Assembly (NCBI GenBank): GCA_965228545.1 | Contig: OZ245822.1 | Span: forward strand, 1,736,001 to 1,800,000 | From: HXMU1420-13 sp965228545 | Lineage (GTDB): Bacteria; Bacteroidota; Rhodothermia; Balneolales; Balneolaceae | Reading direction: 5' to 3' | Length of the DNA: 64,000 nucleotides | Shown: in pieces, positions 9,028-18,254 of the stretch | Layout: every line of letters begins with the position of its first letter | Numbering within the stretch: the stretch's first letter is position 1 | Made by a program: the position numbers and the translations under genes | The notes under the pieces: model-generated | Told to the model about the DNA's origin: nothing | Databases searched by the model: none | The model's input: only the letters and a program-made list of their open reading frames with translations

Positions 9028-9642
9028 ATGCTCTTTTTTTTTATAAGTCTGGCCGGCGAATTTCTGGTCAAAAATGATAAACGTGATCGCGCATTATTAC
9101 GTCAGATTGTTGCCAAAGAACCAAAGGCATTAGGCGAATTGTATGATCATTACAACCGGTTGTTGTTTGGGTTGCTGCTTTCCATTCTAAAAAAGAGAAC
9201 CGAAGCTGAAGATTTACTTCAGGAGGTGTTTACTCAGATTTGGGAAAAAGCAGATCAGTTCGATGCGGCATCAGGTAGTGCATATACCTGGATTTGTACC
9301 ATCACAAGAAATAAAGCTATCGATCGATTAAGATCGAAAGTTTATAAAGAACAAAAGAAACAGAGCTCAAGCTTGGATGACGATGACGTACATATAACAT
9401 TGTATTCATCAGAGAACAATCCACTTGAGGATACCATTTTAAATGAACGTGCAAAGTTGGTGAAACAAGCCATGGAACAATTATCAACCAAACAACGCGA
9501 GGTGATTGAAGTAGCCTATTTCGAAGGTAAAACTCAGTCGGAGATTTCCGAAGAATTTGATGTTCCACTAGGCACCATTAAAACAAGAATGAGAGACGCA
9601 ATGATTAAATTACGAACATTATTGGCAGATGAGGCGGTATAA
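9028..9642 (+). CDS. ECF-type RNA polymerase sigma factor
   Basis: A 204-residue extracytoplasmic-function sigma factor. Region 2 spans about 35-110 (GELYDHYNRLLFGLLLSILK, AEDLLQEVFTQIWEKA, TWICTITRNKAIDRLRS). Region 4 spans about 145-195 (QLSTKQREVIEVAYFEGKTQ, SEISEEFDVPLGTIKTRMRD). It resembles the SigK-like group that pairs with RskA-type anti-sigma factors. The stop codon overlaps the ATG of the anti-sigma gene by one base, so the two are translationally coupled. The only in-frame ATG is used; the first 13 residues are hydrophobic and unlike the family, so the true start is slightly uncertain. Confidence 0.94.
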   Translation: MLFFFISLAGEFLVKNDKRDRALLRQIVAKEPKALGELYDHYNRLLFGLLLSILKKRTEAEDLLQEVFTQIWEKADQFDAASGSAYTWICTITRNKAIDRLRSKVYKEQKKQSSSLDDDDVHITLYSSENNPLEDTILNERAKLVKQAMEQLSTKQREVIEVAYFEGKTQSEISEEFDVPLGTIKTRMRDAMIKLRTLLADEAV

Positions 9643-10436
9643 TGAGTGATATAGACAACAAGTTTGAAGAATATAGTGCAGCCTCTGTGTTAGGTGCACT
9701 TTCTGCAAAGGAAGAACAAGAATTTGACGAACTCTTGGCAAATGCTACCGAAACTCAACTTCTGTTACATAATGAAATGAAAGCTATTGCAGCTGAGCTT
9801 GCACTTGGTGCTAATCCCGAAAAACCAAGTCAATCGGTTCGAGATGAACTTATGGCTATGGCATGGGCATCGGTAGAGCGTAAACAACAAACCACTATTT
9901 TTAATATTCCGGTTTCCAGATTTAGTATAGCGGCTTCGTTTATTCTACTTTTAACTACAATGGGTTTATTTTTCTACAGCCTCCGTTTGAACTCTGATAT
10001 TGAAATGAGAAGTCAGGTTATAAATGATCAGGCGATTAAAATTCAGCTACTGGAAACCGAAGTTGAACGTAAAGAAGCGCTGTTAACAATACTGGAAGCC
10101 CGGGATGTCGACTTAATCCTAATGGATGGTTTGGATGTAAATCCGGAGGGATATGGAAAAGTAGTTTGGGATAAGAACAATGGCCGTGCGTTACTTCAGG
10201 TGGCAAACCTTCCGGAAATACCCACTACTCGCGATTACCAGCTTTGGTTTATTCTCGATAATCAACCCATTAGCGCCGGTGTTTTTGCAGTTCGAGACTC
10301 AGAACGCGACGATTTCTTTACCATAGAGAATCTTTCTAATGAAGCAAACGAAGGGGCTTTTGCAGTTTCGCTTGAACCAAGAGGGGGCTCACCACAACCA
10401 ACCGGAGATATTTTCATGTTGGGCGCCATGAACTAA
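9642..10436 (+). CDS. RskA-type membrane anti-sigma factor
   Basis: A 264-residue anti-sigma factor expected to hold the upstream ECF sigma at the membrane. It has a cytosolic N-terminal domain (FEEYSAASVLGALSAKEEQE) without the HxxxCxxC zinc motif, a single transmembrane helix at about 92-113 (FSIAASFILLLTTMGLFFYS), and a charged coiled-coil stretch. The periplasmic RskA-like domain (about 150-262) contains GKVVWDKNNGRALLQVANLP and YQLWFILDNQPISAGVF. Overlap with the sigma gene and the domain order make the pair assignment strong. The signal that releases the sigma is unknown. Confidence 0.9.
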   Translation: MSDIDNKFEEYSAASVLGALSAKEEQEFDELLANATETQLLLHNEMKAIAAELALGANPEKPSQSVRDELMAMAWASVERKQQTTIFNIPVSRFSIAASFILLLTTMGLFFYSLRLNSDIEMRSQVINDQAIKIQLLETEVERKEALLTILEARDVDLILMDGLDVNPEGYGKVVWDKNNGRALLQVANLPEIPTTRDYQLWFILDNQPISAGVFAVRDSERDDFFTIENLSNEANEGAFAVSLEPRGGSPQPTGDIFMLGAMN

Positions 10437-10489
10437 GCGCATTTAAATCTTTCAGGAACAATATTCTATTATATAAGTAAAATTTTAAT

Positions 10490-10525
10490 AGGCACCTATC
10501 GAACGATATGTGCCTTTTTCTTTTT
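10490..10525 (+). terminator. Terminator of the sigma/anti-sigma operon
   Basis: Arms at 10490-10501 and 10504-10515 form a 12-bp stem with one mismatch and a 2-nt loop, followed by a T-rich run to 10525. It separates the anti-sigma gene from the CHRD gene, so the latter needs its own promoter within 10526-10620. Confidence 0.85.
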
Positions 10526-10620
10526 GTGGATGATGTAAACCAATCCAATCATCAAGAGTCTGCGTATTCATTCACAGTTCTACCCAAATTGGGTTTTAAT
10601 TATAAATAAAACTAACACTT

Positions 10621-12885
10621 ATGAAAATGACAAAACAGATACTATCTATTTGTACAGTTTTTGGCTTGATGTTAGTAGGAATGACATCCTACGCACAAGC
10701 TCAAACTGAATTTACAGCACACCTTAGCGGAAGCAGTGAGGTACCTTCCATTGTAACCTCTGCCAGCGGTAGTGTTACCGCAACCTTAAATGGCAGCCAG
10801 CTAGTAGTTGAAGGTAGCTTCGAAAATTTAAGCGGCGATTATGCAGCAGCTCATATCCACTCTGGTTTGGCCGGCCAAAATGGTGGCGTTGTAGTGGCGT
10901 TATCTCCAACCATTAACACTGATAACAAAAGCGGTACTTTTTTAGCTGCAAGTAACACTTTCGAACTTACTACCGAACAGCAAGCTATGCTTGAAAAGCA
11001 GGGAATGTATATAAATGTGCACAGTGCAACTTTTGCAAGCGGTGAATTACGCGGGCAATTAGTACAAAGCGCAGATGCTTATTTCCGAACTAACTTATCC
11101 GGTGCTTACGAAATGCCGGCTGCTAAAACCATGGCATATGGTGGCATGGTGTTTCAACTTAAAGGAGACACTTTAATCGCCTCAGGTTCATTTGCGAATC
11201 TTTCCGGTGAATTTGATGCCGAAATTGCAGGAGGATCTCACCTTCATATGGGTGAAGCCGGTTCTAACGGAAGCGTAATGATTTCGTTGAATGCAACTTT
11301 ATCGGAAGACAAACTTTCAGGTACTTATTCTCCTGAAAACAATCGATTCGAGCTTACTGCAGAGCAGAAAACTGCGCTTATGAATCGAATGATGTATGTA
11401 AATATTCATACAAAAGCGTATGGAAGCGGTGAATTACGCGGCCAAGTAACTCCTCCTGTAACCGCTGCATTTTATGCAACCTTATCAGGAAGTGCCGAAG
11501 TGCCAAGTGTTAAAACTGAAGCTTCAGGCGCCGTTTTAGCCGAAATTCAAGGTGATTCCCTTTTCCTATCCGGTTCATTTGCAAATTTGAGTTCAGATTT
11601 TGATGCCAACGTAGCTGGTGGATCTCACTTACATAATGCACATGCCGGTACAAACGGTGGTGTTGACTTTGTATTAACTGCCGATGTTGCCGCTGATTTA
11701 AGATCGGGTTCATATTTAGCATCAGAAAATGCTTTTGAACTTACTGCAGAGCAAAAAACCGAGTTAATGGCTCGTAATTATTATCTGAATATCCACACCA
11801 AAGAAAATGGTGCTGGAGAATTGAGAGGACAGTTATTAGCCGAAGCAACAGCCTACTTCAAAACTACTCTTTCTGGTGTAAACGAAGTACAACCGATTGT
11901 AACTAATGCAATGGGTAAATTGAATGTTGAGGTAAATGGTAATGTAGCTACAGTAGTAGGTGGGTACACCGGCTTAAGCGGTGCAATTGATGCCGGAATA
12001 GCTGGTGGAGCACATTTACACAACGGTTCAGTTGATGCCGATGGCGATGTTTCCGTACTTATTAATACTACCGTTGAAATGGATACAGCTGGTACTTACA
12101 CCGCTGCGATGAATACTATTGAATTGACTACCGAACAGATGACTGCCTTATATAACGAGCAGCTGTACGCTAATATTCACTCAACTGCATTTACATCCGG
12201 TGAATTACGTGGTCAACTTTTATTTGGCGATAATATGTTTCCCGACTCTTCGGAAATAACATCACCGGAAGAAGGTGCGATGCTATCCATTACCGGTAGC
12301 GGAACTACGATGTTTGAAGCAACCTGGACAGAAGCTACCGACGAAAATGACATCGCCTATATTTGGCAACTAGCTACCGACTCAGCCTTTACTAATATTA
12401 TAGTGAACGCAAATGTTGGAGCTGAAACATCATTCATGGCAGATTTTGCCACACTTGATGGAATCCTTGCCGAGTTAGGAGTTAGCATAGGAGCAACAGC
12501 AAAAGTATATCATCGAGTATTGGTTAGCGATGGAAGCGATCAAACAGCAAGTGAACCTAGATCTGCAAATTTAGAGCGTGGACAAGTAGTTTCTAATCAA
12601 GAAGAACCATTAGGTGCTGTAGAGTCTTTTGAACTAGAACAGAATTATCCAAATCCGTTCAATCCTTCTACAAATATTGCATTCAGTTTATCTGAAGCAG
12701 GTAACGCAACGATTAAAGTGTATAACTTAATTGGGCAGGAAGTAGCTACAATCGCAAACGAGCGTTTTTCAGCTGGTTCTCATACCGTACAATTTGATGC
12801 AAGCGCACTTGCATCGGGTGTTTACATTTACCGATTAACCTCCGGTACAAATACTATCACCAAGAGAATGACACTAATTAAATAG
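10621..12885 (+). CDS. Secreted four-repeat CHRD protein with T9SS sorting domain
   Basis: A 754-residue exported protein. A signal peptide (about 1-27, ending YAQAQ) is followed by four tandem CHRD domains (about 30-145, 150-278, 283-407, 410-540). Each opens with a variant of LSGSSEVPSIVT, holds a HIHSG or HLHNG motif in the middle and ends with a variant of SGELRGQL. A fibronectin-like segment (about 545-650) and a C-terminal type IX sorting domain (NYPNPFNPSTNIAF to MTLIK) follow. It is therefore probably displayed on or released from the cell surface through T9SS. The CHRD domain's biochemical role in bacteria is not established. Position just after an ECF sigma/anti-sigma pair suggests it may belong to that regulon (inference). 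Confidence 0.9.
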   Translation: MKMTKQILSICTVFGLMLVGMTSYAQAQTEFTAHLSGSSEVPSIVTSASGSVTATLNGSQLVVEGSFENLSGDYAAAHIHSGLAGQNGGVVVALSPTINTDNKSGTFLAASNTFELTTEQQAMLEKQGMYINVHSATFASGELRGQLVQSADAYFRTNLSGAYEMPAAKTMAYGGMVFQLKGDTLIASGSFANLSGEFDAEIAGGSHLHMGEAGSNGSVMISLNATLSEDKLSGTYSPENNRFELTAEQKTALMNRMMYVNIHTKAYGSGELRGQVTPPVTAAFYATLSGSAEVPSVKTEASGAVLAEIQGDSLFLSGSFANLSSDFDANVAGGSHLHNAHAGTNGGVDFVLTADVAADLRSGSYLASENAFELTAEQKTELMARNYYLNIHTKENGAGELRGQLLAEATAYFKTTLSGVNEVQPIVTNAMGKLNVEVNGNVATVVGGYTGLSGAIDAGIAGGAHLHNGSVDADGDVSVLINTTVEMDTAGTYTAAMNTIELTTEQMTALYNEQLYANIHSTAFTSGELRGQLLFGDNMFPDSSEITSPEEGAMLSITGSGTTMFEATWTEATDENDIAYIWQLATDSAFTNIIVNANVGAETSFMADFATLDGILAELGVSIGATAKVYHRVLVSDGSDQTASEPRSANLERGQVVSNQEEPLGAVESFELEQNYPNPFNPSTNIAFSLSEAGNATIKVYNLIGQEVATIANERFSAGSHTVQFDASALASGVYIYRLTSGTNTITKRMTLIK

Positions 12886-12905
12886 TTGTCACTCCCGGAT
12901 AAAAC

Positions 12906-12937
12906 AAAAGCGACTCCATTAGTACGGAGTCGCTTTT
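12906..12937. terminator. Bidirectional terminator between convergent genes
   Basis: A perfect 12-bp stem (12906-12917 with 12926-12937) and 8-nt loop lie between the convergent CHRD and DUF4412 genes. T-rich runs follow it on both strands, so it can stop transcription from either side. Confidence 0.88.
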
Positions 12938-12970
12938 CTTGTTTATAGAATCTTATTATTGATGAATAAT

Positions 12971-13723
12971 TTAGTTGCTCATCATGGCTTTCATGATCAT
13001 TTCCTGAAGGCTAACCAGTTGAAGTCCGGCAGGCATTTCTACCATATCTTTAGCAATTCGTGATTTTTTAACCTTAGTAACTTCGAAAATGGTTGATGTC
13101 TCTCCCTTTTCAGTGACCTCAATCAATAACGGAAAATTTCTAGACTTAAACTCCTGAGTCATCTGATTAACCTGCCCGGACATTGAACCGGGCACATTTT
13201 TCCATGGTTCTGAAAGCATTCCCCAATCGATATCTAAATCGTTTGTTAACCAGATAGATAGGTAATTCTTTTGCTCTTTCCCGTACACGCGTAATTCTGT
13301 GGCTTGCAATCCTTCTATGGTTCTCACTTCGTTGGTGTAGATATAGTTCATATCAGAGTCGCTTTTATCCAATTCGCCGCCACTCATCATGTTTATCATA
13401 GAAAACATGCCCTCTAACTCTTCCTTGGTAAATCTCAGGGCTTCTTTCTCTCCCATCATAATTACAAAATCGCGCATGTCGCTGCGAATTAGTATTCCGC
13501 TTGCCTCCATCATGCCATCAGAAATATTGATTTTATCCTCCCCTTTGATAAGTATACGCTCCTGAGTAGTGTATAAATTCACCACATTTTCTTCGGTGAT
13601 GTCACCATTTTCCTGATTATAGATGGTCATGCTGATTTGCCCTTCAAATTGAGCATGTACTGTTTGAGAGAAACTGAACATTGCAAAAATCACCATGCTC
13701 ATTAAGTAATTACGAACTTTCAT
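12971..13723 (-). CDS. Secreted DUF4412-like protein
   Basis: A 250-residue exported protein with a signal peptide (about 1-24, ending VHAQ). The mature part looks like the DUF4412 family: FEGQISMTIYNQENG at the start, a strand rich in Met and acidic residues, GLQATELRVYGKEQKNYLSI, and a C-terminal KSRIAKDMVEMPAGLQLVS block. No catalytic motif is visible, and the function of the family is unknown. It is probably periplasmic or outer-membrane associated. It stands alone between the bidirectional terminator and mnmA. Confidence 0.72.
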   Translation of the reverse strand: MKVRNYLMSMVIFAMFSFSQTVHAQFEGQISMTIYNQENGDITEENVVNLYTTQERILIKGEDKINISDGMMEASGILIRSDMRDFVIMMGEKEALRFTKEELEGMFSMINMMSGGELDKSDSDMNYIYTNEVRTIEGLQATELRVYGKEQKNYLSIWLTNDLDIDWGMLSEPWKNVPGSMSGQVNQMTQEFKSRNFPLLIEVTEKGETSTIFEVTKVKKSRIAKDMVEMPAGLQLVSLQEMIMKAMMSN

Positions 13724-13790
13724 AAAGTCTGTGTTTGAGTTAATTAGAAAACAATCGCTTTAACGAACGCTGGGATAAAGTTGTTTCGTA

Positions 13791-14921
13791 TCAGGCGGAA
13801 ACTAAATCTTCGAAGCCAACGCTAACTTTTTTAATCCAACCGCCGGCTACCACATCATTTCCTTCGTAACAAACAACAGCTTGTCCCGGAGTTATGGCTT
13901 CTCTACCTGCCGGAAAATGGACTTTGACTTCATCATCAGCGGTTTGAGTGATGGTACCGTGCGCACCTTCATCGTTGTAGCGAATTGCGCCAATAATGTC
14001 CATCCCTCCATCAGGAATTCGATCGTATTTAATCAGATTTAATTCCCGTGCAATCAATGTGGAACTGATCAAATCTTCTTTATCACCAATAGTGATGGTG
14101 TTCGTAAATGGATTGATATGTGTAACATAAACAGGCCGCCCCATTGGAAGATTTAACCCTCGTCGTTGGCCAATGGTGTAAAAAGGATAGCCTTCGTGTT
14201 CTCCTAAAATATTTCCGTCCTGATCAACAAACTTACCACCTTTTAACTGTTCAATAGCTTCGGGTTTTTTGTCTTTTAGGAATCGACGATAGTCGTCATC
14301 CGGAACAAAACAGATTTCGTACGAGTCCGGCTTATTTGCAACATTTAGCAGGCCGTGGTCTTCAGCAATTTGGCGAATTTCTGTTTTAGAGTATCCACCT
14401 AATGGAAAAATAGTGCGGGCAAGATGCTCTTGAGCTACGCCCCAAAGTGCATACGACTGATCTTTGCGCGGATCTAAGCCTCGTGAAATTACATAGCGAT
14501 TATTTTCTTCCCGAACTCTAGCATAATGTCCGGTTGAGATGAAGTCACAACCTAAAGCATCGGCACGTTTTAGCAGCGCTGCCCATTTAATGTGTGTATT
14601 ACAAAGCACGCAGGGATTTGGGGTTCTTCCGCCTAAATAATCATCCACAAATCGATCGATAACCCAATCGCCAAATTCTTCACGAATGTCGACGATAAAA
14701 TGCTTAAAGCCCAGATTCACAGCAATATGGCGCGCATCGTTCATGCTCTCTACGGTGCAGCAACCTGTTTCTTTTCCATTATTACCTCCACTTCGGTGGT
14801 AATCCCAAGTCTTCATGGTGATTCCAATCACCTCATAACCTTGTTCATGAAGCATTACCGCTGCAACCGACGAATCAACACCGCCACTCATTGCAACCAA
14901 TACTCTACCTTTTTTACTCAT
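13791..14921 (-). CDS. mnmA: tRNA-specific 2-thiouridylase
   Basis: A 376-residue MnmA, which thiolates U34 of Lys, Glu and Gln tRNAs. The N-terminal PP-loop VLVAMSGGVDSSVAAVML binds ATP. The nucleophile and acceptor cysteines are in TPNPCVLCNTHIKW and SYEICFVPDDDYR. A C-terminal beta-barrel (GQRRGLNLPMGRP, ITPGQAVVCYEGNDVVAGGW) completes the enzyme. Length is standard. It probably has its own promoter in the 158-bp gap it shares with the divergent glycoside hydrolase gene. Confidence 0.96.
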   Translation of the reverse strand: MSKKGRVLVAMSGGVDSSVAAVMLHEQGYEVIGITMKTWDYHRSGGNNGKETGCCTVESMNDARHIAVNLGFKHFIVDIREEFGDWVIDRFVDDYLGGRTPNPCVLCNTHIKWAALLKRADALGCDFISTGHYARVREENNRYVISRGLDPRKDQSYALWGVAQEHLARTIFPLGGYSKTEIRQIAEDHGLLNVANKPDSYEICFVPDDDYRRFLKDKKPEAIEQLKGGKFVDQDGNILGEHEGYPFYTIGQRRGLNLPMGRPVYVTHINPFTNTITIGDKEDLISSTLIARELNLIKYDRIPDGGMDIIGAIRYNDEGAHGTITQTADDEVKVHFPAGREAITPGQAVVCYEGNDVVAGGWIKKVSVGFEDLVSA

Positions 14922-15079
14922 GGTTGTAAACCTCTTGATTAGCCTTTGAAGATACGGTTTTTTTATTTCAGGATTGAAATACGTTGATTGTTATTGATTA
15001 TCTAATGGATAGTTTTCTCTCTAATGATTTTTAACCAATTATTCTGCTAGTTTAAAAGCTACTCATCAATATATCGCAC

Positions 15080-16855
15080 ATGAAAAAACTTCTCATTTTC
15101 ACTTCGCTTTTGGTGCTCGCTTCTAATGCTGTTGCACAGTCTATACCGGTTCAATTGAATCAAAATTCTGATGGCAGTTGGCAATTATTACGAAACGGTG
15201 AACCTTATTTTATACAAGGTGCGGGTGGAGGCGGTTCTCTCGAGCTGCTTGCCCAATATGGGGGTAATACTATCAGAACCTGGGGAATTGGCGACGATAC
15301 AGCAGTTTTACTTGATGAAGCTCATTCGCATGGACTTTCTGTGATTTTGGGCCATTGGTTGGGACACGAACGCCACGGTTTTGATTATGATGATGAGGAA
15401 ATGCTTAAAGAGCAACGCGAACAAGTTAGACGTGATGTGTTGCGACTTAAAGATCACCCGGCAGTATTAATGTGGGCACTTGGCAACGAAATGGAGGGCT
15501 TTGATGATGGAGGTAACCTCAAAATTTGGAATCATGCACAAGAACTCGCGGCTATGGTTAAAGAACTTGATCCCAATCACCCTATCATGACGGTAACGGC
15601 AGAAATTGGTGGTTCTCGTGTGCAGGCCGTTCAAGAAATTACTACTGACATAGACATCCATGGTGTAAATACTTATGGTGGTTTGCCATCTATGATTGAT
15701 CGATATAAAGCTGCAGGCGGAACCAAGCCTATCATCATAACCGAATTTGGTCCACCGGGTACTTGGGAAACTGGAACAACTTCTTTCGGGGCACCAATTG
15801 AATTAACCAGCACACAAAAAGCATTGGTTTATCGTGATGCATATCAGCAAGGTTGTCTTGATCACCCGGATTTATGTCTTGGCGGATTAGCGTTTACCTG
15901 GGGATCAAAAATGGAAGCAACTGCAACTTGGTTTGGTATGTTTTTACCAAGTGGCGAAAAATTAGCTGCAGTTGATGCTATGGCCGAAATCTGGTCTGGT
16001 AATCCACTAAAGAATCTTTCTCCGGTAATCGAACGTTTTGAATTACAAGGCCTAAACCAACTTGAGGCCGGCGATCTTTTTGAAATACAATTGAATGCAT
16101 ACGACCCTGAAGGAAAAGAATTACGGGTTGAATGGATAGTTCGCGGAGAGGCAAGTGAATACTTTACCGGTGGAGATGTACAGCAAACTCCATTTGAATT
16201 GGATGGAGTAATTATCGAATCGAATAACGAGAGCGCGAAACTAAAAGCGCCCACCGAGGGCGTATATCGTATCTACGCTAAGGTATTTGACCCTGATGGC
16301 GCGGCTGCTGTGGCAAATATTCCGGTTAAAACTACCGGCAGAACTAAGCCAGTTCAATTGGCTCTCCCACTCGCTGTGTATTCTGATGAGGCTTCACAAC
16401 CTTGGTTTACTTCCGGTTGGATGGGAAACACAGAAAAAATTGAGATGGACTTAAATTCGACCGTTAATCCTAATAGTGGAAAACATTCACTCGAAGTAAA
16501 ATATCTGGGATTTGATGGTTGGGCTGGGGTTGCCTGGCAACATCCGTTAAACGATTGGGGACAATTACCGGGCGGGTTTAATCTCAACGGGGCAGAAAAA
16601 CTAACTTTCTGGGCGCGTGGTAAGAAAGGCGGCGAAAAAGTGAGTTTTGGAATTGGAATTTTAGCTGATGACGTACCTAACCATGATACAGTGATGAAAG
16701 AGTTGAATGAAGTGAAGCTTTCGAATAAATGGAAACAATATTCAATCAATTTGAAGGGTGAAGATTTATCTCAAATCAAAACGCCTTTCTGGTGGAGACT
16801 CGCTAGCCCCGGATTGCCTGTAACTTTTTATCTGGATGACATCCAGTTTGAATAA
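15080..16855 (+). CDS. Secreted clan GH-A glycoside hydrolase with accessory domains
   Basis: A 591-residue exported enzyme with a signal peptide (about 1-19). Residues about 20-315 form a TIM-barrel of the GH-A clan. The acid/base Glu is E137 in WALGNEMEG and the nucleophile is in IIITEFGPPGTW, near residue 220. The next part (about 325-415) looks like a PKD/Ig-like domain, and the C-terminal about 160 residues like a jelly-roll carbohydrate-binding domain. Family and substrate cannot be fixed by eye; GH2-like or a beta-glucan-active family are options. Regulation is unknown. It is followed at a distance of about 150 bp by a terminator. Confidence 0.82.
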   Translation: MKKLLIFTSLLVLASNAVAQSIPVQLNQNSDGSWQLLRNGEPYFIQGAGGGGSLELLAQYGGNTIRTWGIGDDTAVLLDEAHSHGLSVILGHWLGHERHGFDYDDEEMLKEQREQVRRDVLRLKDHPAVLMWALGNEMEGFDDGGNLKIWNHAQELAAMVKELDPNHPIMTVTAEIGGSRVQAVQEITTDIDIHGVNTYGGLPSMIDRYKAAGGTKPIIITEFGPPGTWETGTTSFGAPIELTSTQKALVYRDAYQQGCLDHPDLCLGGLAFTWGSKMEATATWFGMFLPSGEKLAAVDAMAEIWSGNPLKNLSPVIERFELQGLNQLEAGDLFEIQLNAYDPEGKELRVEWIVRGEASEYFTGGDVQQTPFELDGVIIESNNESAKLKAPTEGVYRIYAKVFDPDGAAAVANIPVKTTGRTKPVQLALPLAVYSDEASQPWFTSGWMGNTEKIEMDLNSTVNPNSGKHSLEVKYLGFDGWAGVAWQHPLNDWGQLPGGFNLNGAEKLTFWARGKKGGEKVSFGIGILADDVPNHDTVMKELNEVKLSNKWKQYSINLKGEDLSQIKTPFWWRLASPGLPVTFYLDDIQFE

Positions 16856-17010
16856 TTCCATTGAGTTAATTCTCCCATATTATTCATCATAGATTAGGTT
16901 TAAGTATCACTTTATTCATTTTTAATTATCATTAGTTATATATAATGAATTTCATTTGGAAACCGCGTTACCTCTACCGTATATTTATAGGAGTTACTTC
17001 AAACAAAAGC

Positions 17011-17037
17011 AGCTGGCAGCATTAGCCGGCTTTTTTT
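17011..17037 (+). terminator. Candidate terminator downstream of the glycoside hydrolase gene
   Basis: A 7-bp GC-rich stem (17011-17017 with 17025-17031, one wobble) is followed by seven T residues. It lies about 155 bp after the glycoside hydrolase stop codon and about 50 bp before the DsrE-like start. The 230-bp spacer before it is AT-rich and otherwise featureless. Confidence 0.65.
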
Positions 17038-17088
17038 ATGTCCGGTTTTCAAGCCATCTTTTCTCATAACCGACATCCTCTTTTTATT

Positions 17089-17622
17089 ATGAAATTTTTC
17101 CTCTCACTTTTTACTACGATTCTATTTGTAATCCCATCAATAGCTCAGGAAGCACAATTTCCGATCATCGAAAACTTTGGCGGTATTTACGAAATAGAAG
17201 AAGCAACTACGCTTGATTCTCAAATGGAGTACAAGATTGTGATCGATCTTAAAACGCTTCAACGCGATAAAGAGAGTATAAATCCCGGTTTAAATAACGT
17301 TGCCCGGATGATGAACTTGCATGGGTTAGGCGGAGTAAACGCTGAGAATTTAGATGTAGCTGTGATTGTTCATGGTGGTGCTACCGATGTTATCATAAAT
17401 AACGAGGCCTACCAAAAACGATACGAGCTGGATAATCCGAATATCGAATTTATTGCTATACTTAAAGAAGCTGGTGTTAAGATCTATGTGTGTGGACAGT
17501 CCTTACTCTCGCGGCAGTATGCACGAAATGAAGTGAATGAAAACGTAATTGTAGCGCTATCAATGCTAACCACATTTACCACTTATATGCACAATGGATA
17601 TGTGCCTCTAGTATTCAACTAG
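17089..17622 (+). CDS. Exported DsrE-family protein
   Basis: A 177-residue protein with a signal peptide (MKFFLSLFTTILFVIPSIAQ) and a DsrE/DsrF-like fold. The features are YKIVIDLKT at the first strand, VARMMNLHG, VAVIVHGGATDVIIN, and VKIYVCGQSLLSRQYA with one conserved-position Cys. DsrE-like domains carry or sense sulfur in cytosolic relatives; the exported version is common in marine Bacteroidota-type genomes and its role is unknown. An upstream in-frame ATG at 17038 would destroy the signal peptide, so 17089 is preferred. Its last 4 bases overlap the stop of the convergent HNH gene. Confidence 0.83.
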   Translation: MKFFLSLFTTILFVIPSIAQEAQFPIIENFGGIYEIEEATTLDSQMEYKIVIDLKTLQRDKESINPGLNNVARMMNLHGLGGVNAENLDVAVIVHGGATDVIINNEAYQKRYELDNPNIEFIAILKEAGVKIYVCGQSLLSRQYARNEVNENVIVALSMLTTFTTYMHNGYVPLVFN

Positions 17623-18119
17623 GTCATATACAAGTACGGTTTCCAAGGCTCTTGAACGCTACCATTGTAATCTCTGAAAAAGGTAATCGGAACAGGCCGG
17701 TACGGCTTTTTCTTAAGTGGCATTTCTGCCTCTTTCGGCGTTTTGTTCCCTTTTTTCACATTACACTTTTCGCAAGCAGTAGTTAGGTTTTCCCAAACAT
17801 CGCCTCCACCTCTACTTTTAGGAATCACATGATCGATGGTAAGATCCGATTTCTTTCCACAATACATGCATGTGAAATTATCACGACGCATGATATTTCG
17901 CCGAGATAGAACCACTTTGGTATAAGGAATTCGGATATAATTGCGTAGCCGAATTACCGATGGAAACTGAAATGCCTCTCTGATGGTTCGTAGCTCTTTC
18001 TTTGGGTTATCGTGTAATAGTTCCGCTTTATCTAAAAAAATAAGCTTCATAGAGCGTTGCACCGAGCAGATACTCAGTGGTTGATAGTCTTGATTAAGCA
18101 CAAGTACGGTCGCGTTCAT
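17619..18119 (-). CDS. HNH endonuclease family protein
   Basis: A 166-residue HNH protein. The nuclease core is CMYCGKKSDLTIDHVIPKSR, then GGGDVWENLTTACEKCNVKK: two CxxC zinc pairs, the DH catalytic pair and the Asn. The N-terminal half (VLVLNQDYQPLSICSVQRSM) is typical of a widespread housekeeping HNH subgroup, not of a homing or restriction enzyme. Its cellular role is unknown. The frame extends to a TTG at 18125, but the ATG at 18119 is the likelier start. It overlaps DsrE by 4 bp at the CTAG shared by both stop codons. Confidence 0.88.
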   Translation of the reverse strand: MNATVLVLNQDYQPLSICSVQRSMKLIFLDKAELLHDNPKKELRTIREAFQFPSVIRLRNYIRIPYTKVVLSRRNIMRRDNFTCMYCGKKSDLTIDHVIPKSRGGGDVWENLTTACEKCNVKKGNKTPKEAEMPLKKKPYRPVPITFFRDYNGSVQEPWKPYLYMT

Positions 18120-18191
18120 TAGCAAAACCTGTTAGGGTTAAGATTAATAGTTTGTAGATGTTTTCTTTCGAAGAGAACGCAGGATATGAAG

Positions 18192-18229
18192 CCATAAAAA
18201 AAGGCGTGCCAGTAAAACTAGCACGCCTT
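18192..18229 (-). terminator. Terminator of the PiT-like gene
   Basis: A 13-bp stem (18201-18213 with 18217-18229, one wobble) and AAA loop are followed, on the minus strand, by a long T run at 18195-18200. It lies just after the PiT-like gene's stop codon. Confidence 0.87.
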
Positions 18230-18254
18230 ATAATGTCATATTTTGTCTTTAATA

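Noticed and set aside
15862..16749. Minus-strand open frames opposite the glycoside hydrolase gene
   Set aside because: Composition reflects the sense gene's codon pattern; no family match or ribosome binding site.
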